From contig NZ_FOIU01000002.1 in the NCBI RefSeq assembly GCF_900111495.1, positions 868,001 through 932,000 on the forward strand: DNA of 64,000 nucleotides, read 5' to 3'. Positions 55,345 through 64,000 of this stretch are shown one piece after another. The stretch is from Chryseobacterium wanjuense (GTDB lineage: Bacteria; Bacteroidota; Bacteroidia; Flavobacteriales; Weeksellaceae). The notes under the pieces were generated by a model that was not told where the DNA came from, searched no databases, and saw only the letters and a list, made by a program, of their open reading frames with translations. Numbering within the stretch: the first letter of the stretch is position 1; the number at the start of each line of letters is the position of its first letter. The position numbers and the translations under genes are program-made.

Positions 55345-55427
55345 AACTTTGTGGTCTTTGTAAACTTAAAAACAGTTAGTAGTAAAAAAAAATCTTAGAG
55401 CCCTTTGCATTAAAAAAGAAATAAAAA

Positions 55428-56042
55428 ATGGAAAAATTACAGTACATCTCTCAAGGCTTCACCATAGAAGATCAGGAACTCAATATCCGAAAAGCTCTTG
55501 ATCATGGGATAAAATGGATTCAGGTTCGCTGGAAAAATGCTCCCGAAAATGAATTCATCAAACTTTGTGAAATTTCAAAAAAATTATGCTCCGACAATCA
55601 GACGGTTTGTATTATTAACGATCATGTTCAGATTGCAAAAGAGATCGATGCAGACGGTGTTCATCTGGGTTTAAAAGATACTTCCATCGAAATTGCGAGA
55701 CATATTTTAGGGACAAATAAAATCATCGGAGGAACGGCAAATACCATTTCAGATGTTCTTCAAAGAATGAACGAACCATGCGATTATATCGGTTTGGGAC
55801 CTTTACGATTTACCTCTACCAAAGAACAATTGAGTCCGATTTTAGGTTTTGAAGGATACGAAGAAATTATTCAAAATCTAAAAGAAAGGTCATTAGAAAT
55901 CCCAAAAATATTCGCGATCGGTGGAGTAGTTCTGAATGACATCGAATTACTACAGCCAATTGGGATTTACGGAGCAGCGGTTTCCGGACAGATTACGAAT
56001 CAGCCTTCCATTATCAACCAATTTAAAACCGTTTTACAATGA
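55428..56042 (+). CDS. thiE: Thiamine phosphate synthase
   Basis: ThiE couples HMP-PP and thiazole phosphate to form thiamine phosphate. The 204-residue protein keeps the active-site segments: [36 protein letters not shown] and IFAIGGV. It is the canonical member of the two ThiE-like genes in the locus. The stop overlaps the thiG start by four bases. Confidence 0.93.
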   Translation: MEKLQYISQGFTIEDQELNIRKALDHGIKWIQVRWKNAPENEFIKLCEISKKLCSDNQTVCIINDHVQIAKEIDADGVHLGLKDTSIEIARHILGTNKIIGGTANTISDVLQRMNEPCDYIGLGPLRFTSTKEQLSPILGFEGYEEIIQNLKERSLEIPKIFAIGGVVLNDIELLQPIGIYGAAVSGQITNQPSIINQFKTVLQ

Positions 56043-56815
56043 AAAATCAACCATTAATTATAGCAGACAGAACTTTCGAATCAAGATTGTTTTTAGGAAC
56101 AGGAAAATTCGGGAACCTTTCAGAAATGACCGATTCCATCATCGCTTCAGGAAGTGAAATGGTAACAATGGCATTGAAAAGAATCGACTCCCAATCTTCA
56201 GAAGATGATCTGCTGAATGCTTTAAAACCCACAAAATCTCATCTTTTACCCAATACTTCCGGAGCCAGAACAGCGAAAGAAGCCGTTTTGGCAGCGCAAT
56301 TGGCAAGAGAAGCGTTGGAAACAAACTGGGTAAAACTGGAAATCCATCCAGATCCAAAATATCTATTACCCGACCCGATTGAAACATTGTATGCAACGGA
56401 AGAATTGGCAAAATTAGGATTTATCGTAATGCCCTACATTCACGCCGATCCGGTGTTGTGTAAACGTTTGGAAGACGCAGGGACAGCTGTTGTAATGCCC
56501 TTGGGAGCACCGATTGGAACGAATAAAGGCTTGAGAACGCTGGATTTTTTAGAAATCATTATCAGTCAGAGTAATGTTCCTGTTGTCGTAGATGCCGGAA
56601 TTGGTGCGCCTTCCGATGCTGCAAAAGCTATGGAAATGGGTGCTGATGCGGTTTTAGTGAATACAGCAATCGCGGTTGCCAGAAATCCTGTAAATATGGC
56701 TTTGGCTTTTAAAGAAGGAGTAATTGCGGGAAGAAGAGCTTTTGAAGCGGGTTTGGGAGCAATTGCACAACATGCGGAAGCTTCAAGTCCATTGACTTCT
56801 TTTTTGTTTGATTAA
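56039..56815 (+). CDS. thiG: Thiazole synthase ThiG
   Basis: ThiG forms the thiazole ring using ThiS-thiocarboxylate. The 258-residue TIM-barrel protein has [17 protein letters not shown] (with the Schiff-base Lys), [29 protein letters not shown] and [28 protein letters not shown] segments. It overlaps thiE by four bases and thiH begins within a few bases. Confidence 0.96.
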   Translation: MKNQPLIIADRTFESRLFLGTGKFGNLSEMTDSIIASGSEMVTMALKRIDSQSSEDDLLNALKPTKSHLLPNTSGARTAKEAVLAAQLAREALETNWVKLEIHPDPKYLLPDPIETLYATEELAKLGFIVMPYIHADPVLCKRLEDAGTAVVMPLGAPIGTNKGLRTLDFLEIIISQSNVPVVVDAGIGAPSDAAKAMEMGADAVLVNTAIAVARNPVNMALAFKEGVIAGRRAFEAGLGAIAQHAEASSPLTSFLFD

Positions 56816-56825
56816 ACTAAATTTT

Positions 56826-57944
56826 ATGAAGAGTTTTAAAGATTTTTTTGAAAAATATCAATGGGAAGAGGTCAGAACAAAGCTTGAAAAAGTGACGTTA
56901 TCTGATGTGGAAAGCAGCCTTCAAAAAAAGAATAGAACTATAGAAGATTTCCTGAATTTTCTTTCACCTGTTGCTGCTCAGAAATTAGAGTTAATGGCGA
57001 AAATGACACAGCAGCTTACCCAAAAACGATTCGGGAAAACCATTCAGCTGTATGCACCGTTATATTTGAGCAACGAATGCCAGAATATCTGTACGTATTG
57101 TGGCTTTAGCTTAGATAATTCGATTAAAAGGAAAACCCTTTCTGATACCGAATTGATGATTGAAGCTACAGTTTTAAAATCAATGGGCGTGAATCATGTG
57201 TTGCTGGTGAGCGGAGAAGCGAATAAAACGGTCGGAATTGATTATTTTCTGAATGCCATTCGTTTGTTGAAGCCCCATTTTGCCAATATTTCCATTGAAG
57301 TACAGCCTTTGTCTGAGGAAGAATATCAACAGCTTCACGAGGCGGGAGTGAATGCCGTTTTAGTATACCAGGAAACGTATCATCAGGAAGTTTACAAAGA
57401 ATATCATCCGAAAGGCAAGAAATCAAATTTCAATTTTCGTCTGGAAACACCCGACAGAATCGGAAAAGCGGGAATTCATAAAATGGGATTGGGTGTTTTG
57501 CTAGGGTTGGAAGATTGGCGTGTTGACAGTTTTTTCAATGCACTTCACATCGATTATCTTCAGAAGCAATATTGGAAGAGCAAATTTTCTGTTTCATTTC
57601 CGAGACTTCGGCCAGCGGAGGGAATTATCGAACCTAATTTTATCATGTCAGACAAAGATTTATTGCAATTAATCTGTGCCTACAGAATTTGGAATGAAGA
57701 TCTGGAAATTTCGATTTCCACAAGAGAAAATGAAAAATTTAGAGACAATATTATTTCACTAGGAGCGACGGCGATGAGTGCGGCTTCGAAAACCAATCCC
57801 GGTGGTTATGCGGTTGACAAAGAGTCTTTGGAACAATTTGAAACCAGCGATGAGAGAAGCATGGATGAAATTAAAAATATCATTAAAAAAGCAGGTTACG
57901 ATCCGATAATGAAGGATTGGGATGCAGTTTACAGTGGAATTTAA
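56826..57944 (+). CDS. thiH: 2-iminoacetate synthase ThiH
   Basis: Radical SAM enzyme that cleaves tyrosine to dehydroglycine and p-cresol for the thiazole. The 372-residue protein (from ATG 56826) has the Fe-S motif CQNICTYCG (C-x3-C-x2-C), LLVSGEAN, and a C-terminal segment with MSAASKTNPGGYA. An in-frame ATG at 56808 would overlap the end of thiG and add six residues; both are possible. Its use of tyrosine implies anaerobic-type thiazole synthesis rather than ThiO. Confidence 0.93.
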   Translation: MKSFKDFFEKYQWEEVRTKLEKVTLSDVESSLQKKNRTIEDFLNFLSPVAAQKLELMAKMTQQLTQKRFGKTIQLYAPLYLSNECQNICTYCGFSLDNSIKRKTLSDTELMIEATVLKSMGVNHVLLVSGEANKTVGIDYFLNAIRLLKPHFANISIEVQPLSEEEYQQLHEAGVNAVLVYQETYHQEVYKEYHPKGKKSNFNFRLETPDRIGKAGIHKMGLGVLLGLEDWRVDSFFNALHIDYLQKQYWKSKFSVSFPRLRPAEGIIEPNFIMSDKDLLQLICAYRIWNEDLEISISTRENEKFRDNIISLGATAMSAASKTNPGGYAVDKESLEQFETSDERSMDEIKNIIKKAGYDPIMKDWDAVYSGI

Positions 57945-58089
57945 AAAATTGAAAACTATTTTAAACGCAAAATTGCAAAGACTTAAAAATTGCTATCAAT
58001 TGCTGAATGAAATGCCCTTGCGAACGAAAAATATTCTGTATAATTTTAAAATTACCTTGTGTTAAAAACAATTTAACAACAAATTATTA

Positions 58090-58800
58090 ATGAAAAACGA
58101 AGACATTTTTGCACGATATAGCCGACAGATTTTCATTGAAGAAATAGGTTTGGAAGGTCAAAGAAAAATAATGAACTCAAAAGTTCTTGTGATCGGAGCG
58201 GGTGGATTGGGAAGTCCTGTGATTCAATATTTAGCGGCGGCTGGAGTTGGGACATTAGGTGTTGTGGATTTTGATGAGGTTGAATTGCACAACTTAAACC
58301 GACAAATTATTCATAATGAAAATTCTATCGGGAAATTGAAGGTAAAAAGTGCCGGAGAATTTGTAAAAAACCTTAATCATCAGGTAAAGTATATTGGAAT
58401 TGATCAAAAAATTGATGACTCCAATGCAGAAGAAATCATTTCACAATTTGATATTATTATTGACGGGTCTGACAATTTTAAAACAAGATACTTGATTAAT
58501 GACACTTGCATAAAATTAAAAAAGCCATTGATTTACGGAAGTATTCTGGGATTTTCCGGACAGGTCGCGGTTTTTAATTATAAAGGAAGTAAAAATTTAA
58601 GGGATATTTTCTCTGAACCACCTTTTGATGAAAACCTTCCCGACTGTGACAGCCTTGGTGTGTTGGGAGCTTTGCCGGGAATTGTGGGAAGTATGATGGC
58701 CAACCTGACTTTAAAGATGATCACCGATTTGCCATTGAATATAAATCAGTTAACCTTAATTGATACTTTAAACTGGACATTTCAGACGATAGACTTTTAA
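58090..58800 (+). CDS. thiF: ThiF/MoeB-like adenylyltransferase lacking zinc cysteines
   Basis: ThiF adenylates the ThiS C-terminus. The 236-residue protein has the ATP motif GAGGLGSPVIQYLAAAGVG, the R-finger region NLNRQIIH and DGSDNFKTRYLIND. The Cys in LPDCDSLG corresponds to the conserved cysteine near the active site. The two CxxC pairs that bind zinc in MoeB/ThiF are not visible: the first is replaced (NLRDIFSEPP) and the protein ends before the second. It is 145 bases after thiH in the same direction. Confidence 0.88.
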   Translation: MKNEDIFARYSRQIFIEEIGLEGQRKIMNSKVLVIGAGGLGSPVIQYLAAAGVGTLGVVDFDEVELHNLNRQIIHNENSIGKLKVKSAGEFVKNLNHQVKYIGIDQKIDDSNAEEIISQFDIIIDGSDNFKTRYLINDTCIKLKKPLIYGSILGFSGQVAVFNYKGSKNLRDIFSEPPFDENLPDCDSLGVLGALPGIVGSMMANLTLKMITDLPLNINQLTLIDTLNWTFQTIDF

Positions 58801-58967
58801 ATTTATTTTTTTAACATAAAAGAACATTTCTATTTTTTGTGGTACCTAAAAAAGAATAATATTTTGTTTTGGCTAATAAATTAAGAGTTTTGTTTTGAAT
58901 TTGTTAATTATTTTGGGTAATGTTTGTTTTAAATGTATATTTAAGATAAATTTTTAATCCATATCCC

Positions 58968-61019
58968 ATGAAACATTTTTACACGTTTCTTTCGCTTCAG
59001 GCGAAAGGAAAAAATCTCTTTAGGCGTACTGCAGCTGGTTTGGCCTTATTATTAGGGGCCAGTACTTTCGTAAATGCACAGGTAAGTACCTATAGTTTTT
59101 CACAATCTACGGGGAGCTTTACGGGAATTGGCGGAACAATTTTAGATACGGCGACAGGAAACACTTCCACAACCAATCTGAACAGCAGTGTGTATGCAGT
59201 GACATTGCCTTTTAATTTTACCTTTAATGGTACTTCTTACAGTTCAATGAATGTGTCTACCAATGGTTTTGTGACTTTCGGATCTACCGCACCGTCTACC
59301 ACAAATACAACCCCGATTTCCAATACGGCAGCTTATGAAGGAGCTATTGCAGCATTCGGAAGAGATATCAGCAGTATGTTTGATATCAATGCTACAACTG
59401 GAAGCATCACTTGGGAAACGATAGGTACGGCTCCCAATCGTGAAGTGATTGTTCAATGGAAAAATTTCCGTCCCAACAACAGCACTTCTACTACATCTGC
59501 GTATGCATTTTCGTTCCAGATCAGGCTTCATGAAACATCTAATGTTATCAATACAGTCTATGAAACGGGTTCTTATATAGTCGGAAATACAAGTATTTCA
59601 GGAACAGCCCAGATCGGACTGAGAGGAACTTCCAATGCAGATTATAACAACAGGCTTAATGCCACAACACTGGAATTTATAAATTCTACGGCAGGTACAG
59701 CGAACACCAGTTCACAGAATTTTAATACCGTAAATGCCACTCCGGGAATGCCGTCCTCAGGATTAACTTACACTTGGACACCTCCAACGTGCTGGGTTCC
59801 GCAGGCGATAACAGTTACATCAACAACTACAAGTACTGCAGCGATCACCTGGACGGCTCCAAGCTCTGCTCCATCTAGTTATGATATTTATTACAGTACT
59901 TCATCTACACCGCCGACATCTTCTACGCCGCCGACAATACCTAATGTTACGGGAACATCAGCAACATTAACAGCATTGGCTCCGGCAACGACCTATTATG
60001 TTTGGGTAAGATCAAACTGTGGTGCAGGAGATACTAGTGTTTGGTCTTTACAGTCGGTTCAGTTTACAACGGCTTGTCAACCGCCTGTCATATCATCTAC
60101 TACACCGGCTACCGTTTGTCCGGGAAGTTCAGCGACATTGTCTGCAATGACAACGGATCCGACCGCTATCCTGACTTGGTATGATGCAAGCACGGGTGGA
60201 AATGTGGTAGGAGCAGGATCAACGTTTACAACACCTGCGTTGTCTGCAACGACACCATATTATGTTTCTGCAAGTAACGGAACTTCAATGTTTGTAGGGC
60301 CGCAAAACCCGAATTCATTAACGGCTCCGGCTACTACAGGAGCTATTACGACGTATTATATTCAGTTTGAAGTAACAAATCAGGCGGTAACTTTGGTTTC
60401 TACCGATGTATTTCCGGCTTCGGCAGGACAAAGCACCACACTGGAAATTTTACAGGGGCCGACGACTTTTAATGTTATTAATACAATTCCTTTTACTTCG
60501 ACCATTGCAAGTGACGGAACGACTCCGCAAACGGTTCCTATTAATATGCTGCTGACTCCGGGAACGTACAGAATGAGAATTTCCGGTGGAAACTATTACA
60601 GAAACTATCAGAGTAATGCGGTTTTCCCATATTCGATTCCTAATTTCAGCATTACAACGGGATCTAATGTAGCTTCGAATTCTTATTATTTTATGTATAA
60701 TCTGAAAGTAAACTCCGGATGTGAATCTGCAAGAACTGCGGTAACGGCAACAGTAGATGTTAATTGTTTATCTACTTCCGAAGTGAAAGCTAAAGATATG
60801 ATGAAAATATATCCGAATCCTTTTACAGATGTCATTCATATCGACAGACCTGAAATGGTAAAATCGATACAGGTGACCGATGCTTCCGGAAAATTAATTA
60901 AAAATAATATGCTTCCGGAATCTGTTATTAAGCTTAATGATCTTCCTCAAGGTTTATACATCCTGATTCTTGATATGAAAAACGGAACCAGACAATCCGT
61001 AAAAGCAATTAAGAAATAA
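58968..61019 (+). CDS. Secreted protein with fibronectin-like domain and T9SS type A sorting domain
   Basis: The 683-residue protein has a signal peptide (LALLLGASTFVNAQ), an N-terminal beta-rich domain of about 230 residues, a fibronectin type III-like domain (about 275-365: AITWTAPSSAPSSYDIYY, YYVWVRSNCGAG), and an Ig-like/PKD-like part around TPYYVSAS. The end (MKIYPNPFTDVIHIDRP, LPQGLYILIL) is a type A sorting signal of the type IX secretion system. The region is Thr/Ser-rich. It is probably a surface or secreted adhesin-like protein. Precise function unknown. Confidence 0.85.
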   Translation: MKHFYTFLSLQAKGKNLFRRTAAGLALLLGASTFVNAQVSTYSFSQSTGSFTGIGGTILDTATGNTSTTNLNSSVYAVTLPFNFTFNGTSYSSMNVSTNGFVTFGSTAPSTTNTTPISNTAAYEGAIAAFGRDISSMFDINATTGSITWETIGTAPNREVIVQWKNFRPNNSTSTTSAYAFSFQIRLHETSNVINTVYETGSYIVGNTSISGTAQIGLRGTSNADYNNRLNATTLEFINSTAGTANTSSQNFNTVNATPGMPSSGLTYTWTPPTCWVPQAITVTSTTTSTAAITWTAPSSAPSSYDIYYSTSSTPPTSSTPPTIPNVTGTSATLTALAPATTYYVWVRSNCGAGDTSVWSLQSVQFTTACQPPVISSTTPATVCPGSSATLSAMTTDPTAILTWYDASTGGNVVGAGSTFTTPALSATTPYYVSASNGTSMFVGPQNPNSLTAPATTGAITTYYIQFEVTNQAVTLVSTDVFPASAGQSTTLEILQGPTTFNVINTIPFTSTIASDGTTPQTVPINMLLTPGTYRMRISGGNYYRNYQSNAVFPYSIPNFSITTGSNVASNSYYFMYNLKVNSGCESARTAVTATVDVNCLSTSEVKAKDMMKIYPNPFTDVIHIDRPEMVKSIQVTDASGKLIKNNMLPESVIKLNDLPQGLYILILDMKNGTRQSVKAIKK

Positions 61020-61024
61020 CAATA

Positions 61025-61054
61025 AAAAAACGGCTCTTCATCGGAGCCGTTTTT
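61025..61054. terminator. Bidirectional terminator between the T9SS substrate and the receptor gene
   Basis: AAACGGCTC and GAGCCGTTT form a perfect stem with A and T runs at both ends, between converging genes. Confidence 0.8.
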
Positions 61055-61062
61055 ATTTTTAA

Positions 61063-63294
61063 TTATTGTCCCTGCTGCATCACGCCGCCGTTATCTTCTT
61101 TTTTGGTACTGTTTAAAATGTTTGGATCTTCTTTCGCCAGCTTATTTTTGGTTGGAATTTTATAATTGATAGAAAGTCCGAAATTTCTCGTATCATACTT
61201 ATTTCTCATATAAACTGCTTCTCCTGAAGGTGGATTAGAACGCACCTGCATTACCTGTCCGTTGAAAATGTCATTGGCAAAAACAGAAACCGTCAGGCGA
61301 TTATCCATGAATTTTTTCGTTAACGTAATATCAAGCGAGTTGTTGAATGGCTTTTCTGCCGTAAAGTAGAAATATCCCGCTTTCGGGGTCAAATAACTGT
61401 AATTTGCCGTCAGTTTTATATCTTTCGGCAAGATCAGCTGAGTCATAATATTAAAGATCCAGAAGCCTTTATTGTTCAGATTATCAATATCATGCTTTTG
61501 ATATCCGGCGTATAGATACATGAAATTAATCTTATCAGGATTAAAATTAAACTTCATAATCTCGCTGATCGGCTTGCTGAAAATCATAAACGGAACCGGA
61601 AGTCCGACATTAAAGTTATGAATTTTCATATTTGAGATATTCACCTGCTCATTGAATAGATTTTTACCGTCTTTTCTGATGATCTGCGCCACCTGGTTGC
61701 TTGCAGAACTCACACTATATCCGATGAATGCATAATCAAACGCAGAAACTTTCAATTCATAATTATCAAAAATCGTCGGCTGAAGATTCGGGTTACCCGT
61801 TACCTGTGTATTTGGTCCCTGGAATGTCGTGTTATTCGGATTTAAGGCAGAAATACTCGGTAAGCTGATCTTTTTATTATAATTCGCAGAAACATACACT
61901 TGGTTCATTAAATTATACTGAACGCTTGCATTCGGGAATAATTTAAATTTATTAAAAGGAATTAAGTCTTTCTGAACCACCGCATTCGTACTGTCAAGAA
62001 CTCTCGTAACTCCTGAAATATCATAGTTTTCCGCACGCGTTCCTAAAATGAAGTCAAACTTTTTCAGCTTAGCCTGAAATTCCAGATACGTTGCTGTCGT
62101 TTGTCTTTTGTATTCTAAGTTGGTTAAGCCTTTGCTTTCCGTATCAAAATCCTGATTTTCATACAACCCTCCCAAGCTTACTTTTCCACCATCTAGAATT
62201 TTTAAGGGTTGGGAATAATCAACTTTAAAATTGGCAATTTTCATATCAGATCTATTGCTCAAAACCCGTCCTCCGACGATATAGTAAGATTCTTCTGGGT
62301 CGAAATATTTTCCCTCTCTGAAGATATTATCCTGATCAAATTTGCTGCTGGATTTTGTATATCCAAACTGGAAATCCAATTTCTGAGCTTTATCGTCAAA
62401 ACGTTTTTGATAGGTAACAACAGCCTCCTGTCTTGTGTTTAATGTATGTGCTGCATCCGATGCATTAAAAATAAAATCTCTGTAAGTATATTCCTGTGGA
62501 TCAGTATTTTCAATCGGGATTTTTACATTACCTTCACCGTCACTCAGCGTATAGTTGTCGTTATTATTGTGATAAATGTCGTAATTCAGTAGCAATCTGT
62601 CCATTCCCAGATCAAAAGTCAAACCTGATTTTGCAAAATATCCACGGCCATATCGGTCTGTATTGCTTCGTAACAAGTCATTCTGATTGGTTGTAAGCAT
62701 ACTTTCACGGTAGTTCTGTCCAAAATTTAATTGCCAGCCGAACAGTTTATTTCTGGCATTCAGATTCATGGAATTGCTCGTTCTGCTTCTGAATTTATCA
62801 TAATTTGTAAAAGAATAATTCCCTGAATACGTTGCTGTTAAATATTTATTTGCATTTTTATTCGTAATGATATTCATGATGGCTCCGCCTGAAGTTGCCG
62901 GAAATTCTGCTCCGGGTTGGGTGATCACTTCAATTCTGTCGACAGAGTTTGCGGGCATACCTTCAAGAAAAGAATTCAGTTCGTTGGAAGTAATATTTAA
63001 AGGTCTTCCATTTAAATAAACATCAAGAACTTTCCCCTGATACATCATTCCTGCGATGTCGGTAGATACCAGTCCGGGAAGTTTTTTTATCCCTTCCAAC
63101 ACATTTCCGTTATTCAGCTGAGGTTGTTCCGAAAAATCGAAAATTGTACGATCGGCTTTTTGTTCAACGGCTTTTTTAGTTTTGGTGATGGTGACACCTT
63201 CTATTTGCTTTTCTTTGGTATGACTATTAGTTTTTTCCTGGGCATACGTGAATATGGTTCCCAAAAAAAGTGATGCAATAATAGTTTTTTTCAT
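61063..63294 (-). CDS. TonB-dependent receptor-like outer membrane protein
   Basis: The 743-residue protein has a signal peptide (IASLFLGTIFTYAQ), a plug-like domain (about 60-145) with VLEGIKKLPGLVS, YLNGRPLNITSNELNSFLEG and the NSVDRIEVITQPGAEF region, then a long barrel with alternating strands. It fits the outer-membrane-barrel family of Bacteroidota related to TonB-dependent receptors. The N-terminal carboxypeptidase-regulatory-like domain of SusC proteins is absent. Substrate is unknown and no SusD gene lies nearby. Confidence 0.85.
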   Translation of the reverse strand: MKKTIIASLFLGTIFTYAQEKTNSHTKEKQIEGVTITKTKKAVEQKADRTIFDFSEQPQLNNGNVLEGIKKLPGLVSTDIAGMMYQGKVLDVYLNGRPLNITSNELNSFLEGMPANSVDRIEVITQPGAEFPATSGGAIMNIITNKNANKYLTATYSGNYSFTNYDKFRSRTSNSMNLNARNKLFGWQLNFGQNYRESMLTTNQNDLLRSNTDRYGRGYFAKSGLTFDLGMDRLLLNYDIYHNNNDNYTLSDGEGNVKIPIENTDPQEYTYRDFIFNASDAAHTLNTRQEAVVTYQKRFDDKAQKLDFQFGYTKSSSKFDQDNIFREGKYFDPEESYYIVGGRVLSNRSDMKIANFKVDYSQPLKILDGGKVSLGGLYENQDFDTESKGLTNLEYKRQTTATYLEFQAKLKKFDFILGTRAENYDISGVTRVLDSTNAVVQKDLIPFNKFKLFPNASVQYNLMNQVYVSANYNKKISLPSISALNPNNTTFQGPNTQVTGNPNLQPTIFDNYELKVSAFDYAFIGYSVSSASNQVAQIIRKDGKNLFNEQVNISNMKIHNFNVGLPVPFMIFSKPISEIMKFNFNPDKINFMYLYAGYQKHDIDNLNNKGFWIFNIMTQLILPKDIKLTANYSYLTPKAGYFYFTAEKPFNNSLDITLTKKFMDNRLTVSVFANDIFNGQVMQVRSNPPSGEAVYMRNKYDTRNFGLSINYKIPTKNKLAKEDPNILNSTKKEDNGGVMQQGQ

Positions 63295-63408
63295 AATGTT
63301 TTTTCTACTTCTTCTAATTTGTTAGACGCAGAAAAATGATTTTTGTTACAAAGAATGTCTTTTGGATTTTTTAATTTTTTAGTAAAGATTAAAATTTTAT
63401 TAAAATAT

Positions 63409-63517
63409 AAAATCCTTCGACTCCGTTCAGGATAACACTGAAAAATCACTATGAATATTTTTAAACAGTTAGTATTAGCGGTGTCATCCTGATCGCGAAG
63501 CTGTCGAAGGATTTTAA
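63409..63517. repeat. Long inverted-repeat element (ATCCTTCGAC type)
   Basis: AAAATCCTTCGAC at the left end and GTCGAAGGATTTT at the right end are perfect complements; inside, TCAGGATAACACTG pairs imperfectly with GGTGTCATCCTGA. The element lies in a 300-base intergenic gap that holds nothing else but the aconitase terminator. Confidence 0.75.
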
Positions 63518-63537
63518 TTAATTTTTAAAACTAAAAT

Positions 63538-63571
63538 AAAAAAGCAACTCCAAAATTGAAGTTGCTTTTTC
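63538..63571 (-). terminator. Terminator of aconitase
   Basis: AAAAAGCAACT and AGTTGCTTTTT flank a short loop; read on the minus strand it ends the aconitase gene. Confidence 0.75.
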
Positions 63572-63594
63572 TATGATTAAATTAAATCTAGCAA

Positions 63595-64000
63595 TTAATT
63601 TTTTTCTTGTTGTTTAATCAAATTCAGGGCAGAACCCGCCTTGAACCAGTCAATCTGCTGATCGTTGTACGTATGGTTTGCTATGATAATATCTTTAGTT
63701 CCGTCTGCGTGGATGAACTCTAAAGTCAATTGTTTTCCAGGAGCAAACTGATCAAGATCTAAGAAGTTGATCACATCGTCTTCTAAAATTTTATCGTAAT
63801 CAGCTTCATTAGCAAAAGTTAACCCCAACATTCCTTGTTTTTTAAGGTTCGTTTCATGGATTCTCGCAAATGATTTTACCAATACTGCTTTTACTCCAAG
63901 GTGTCTTGGCTCCATGGCTGCATGTTCTCTTGAAGAACCTTCACCATAGTTCTGATCTCCCACAACGATTGAAGGCACACCAGCAGCTTTGTAAGCTCTC
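63595..64000 (-). CDS. acn: Aconitate hydratase, C-terminal part (5' end beyond the window)
   Basis: The frame runs off the right edge; about 135 residues are visible. [24 protein letters not shown] is the swivel-domain motif of aconitases, with the active-site Ser-Arg in GSSREHAA, followed by [22 protein letters not shown]. Aconitase isomerises citrate and isocitrate in the TCA cycle. The start is outside the window. Confidence 0.93.
   Translation of the reverse strand, partial: RAYKAAGVPSIVVGDQNYGEGSSREHAAMEPRHLGVKAVLVKSFARIHETNLKKQGMLGLTFANEADYDKILEDDVINFLDLDQFAPGKQLTLEFIHADGTKDIIIANHTYNDQQIDWFKAGSALNLIKQQEKN

Noticed and set aside
59244..59531. A 95-codon minus-strand ORF inside the T9SS substrate gene
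   Set aside because: It is the shadow of a Thr/Ser-rich coding region and has no homologous features or own signals.

Overview
The window is AT-rich chromosomal DNA from a member of the Bacteroidota, most likely a Flavobacteriia/Weeksellaceae organism close to Chryseobacterium. Support comes from a type IX secretion C-terminal sorting domain, a fused CcoN-CcoO cbb3 oxidase subunit, DUF4251 and outer-membrane-barrel families typical of the phylum, promoters of the TTG / TAnnTTTG type, weak or absent Shine-Dalgarno sequences, and many self-complementary intergenic repeats. The genus is inference; no rRNA or tRNA gene was seen.

Layout. 1-760: end of an unknown gene, a promoter-to-terminator unit too short for an ordinary gene, and repeats. 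761-3999: four-gene set rtcB - predicted nucleotidyltransferase - prfH - TPR protein, which I read as an RNA/ribosome-damage repair locus with two uncharacterised partners; it is the most interesting system here. 4025-9140: dipeptide epimerase, two tandem mono-haem lipoprotein cytochromes, MeaB GTPase, DUF4251 protein, M48 metalloprotease, small membrane protein. 9178-16741 (all minus): a barrel protein with MlaF/MlaE-like lipid ABC transporter, a sugar-phosphate transferase, and a tight queE-folD-fkbM-pgi cluster. 16936-25698: GH125 mannosidase, DUF4349 lipoprotein, acyl-CoA dehydrogenase, DoxX, AI-2E transporter, and an AraC regulator divergent from an HbpS/SDR/NTF2 gene set. 25823-39874: Lon, PpiD-like chaperone, MlaD, HdrC/HdrB-like Fe-S proteins, glycosyltransferase and flippase, seryl-tRNA synthetase, lipoproteins.

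40103-49791 is a complete cbb3 oxidase locus (ccoI, S, NO, Q, P, G, H and a SafE-type protein) divergent from a Crp/Fnr regulator. 49855-51684 holds panB, a small membrane protein and an RluA pseudouridine synthase. 51814-58800 is a thiamine locus led by a promoter, a TPP riboswitch and a hairpin over the first start codon, followed by thiS, thiC, a diverged thiE/tenI, thiD, thiE, thiG, thiH and a thiF-like gene. The window ends with a large secreted T9SS substrate, a TonB-receptor-like barrel and the 3' end of aconitase.

The genes are mostly core metabolism and envelope functions with no prophage, transposase or CRISPR. Novelty is concentrated in the rtcB/prfH locus, the short transcription unit at 204-409, the thiamine leader, and the recurring intergenic repeats. 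All product calls rest on motif recognition by eye; no database search was possible.
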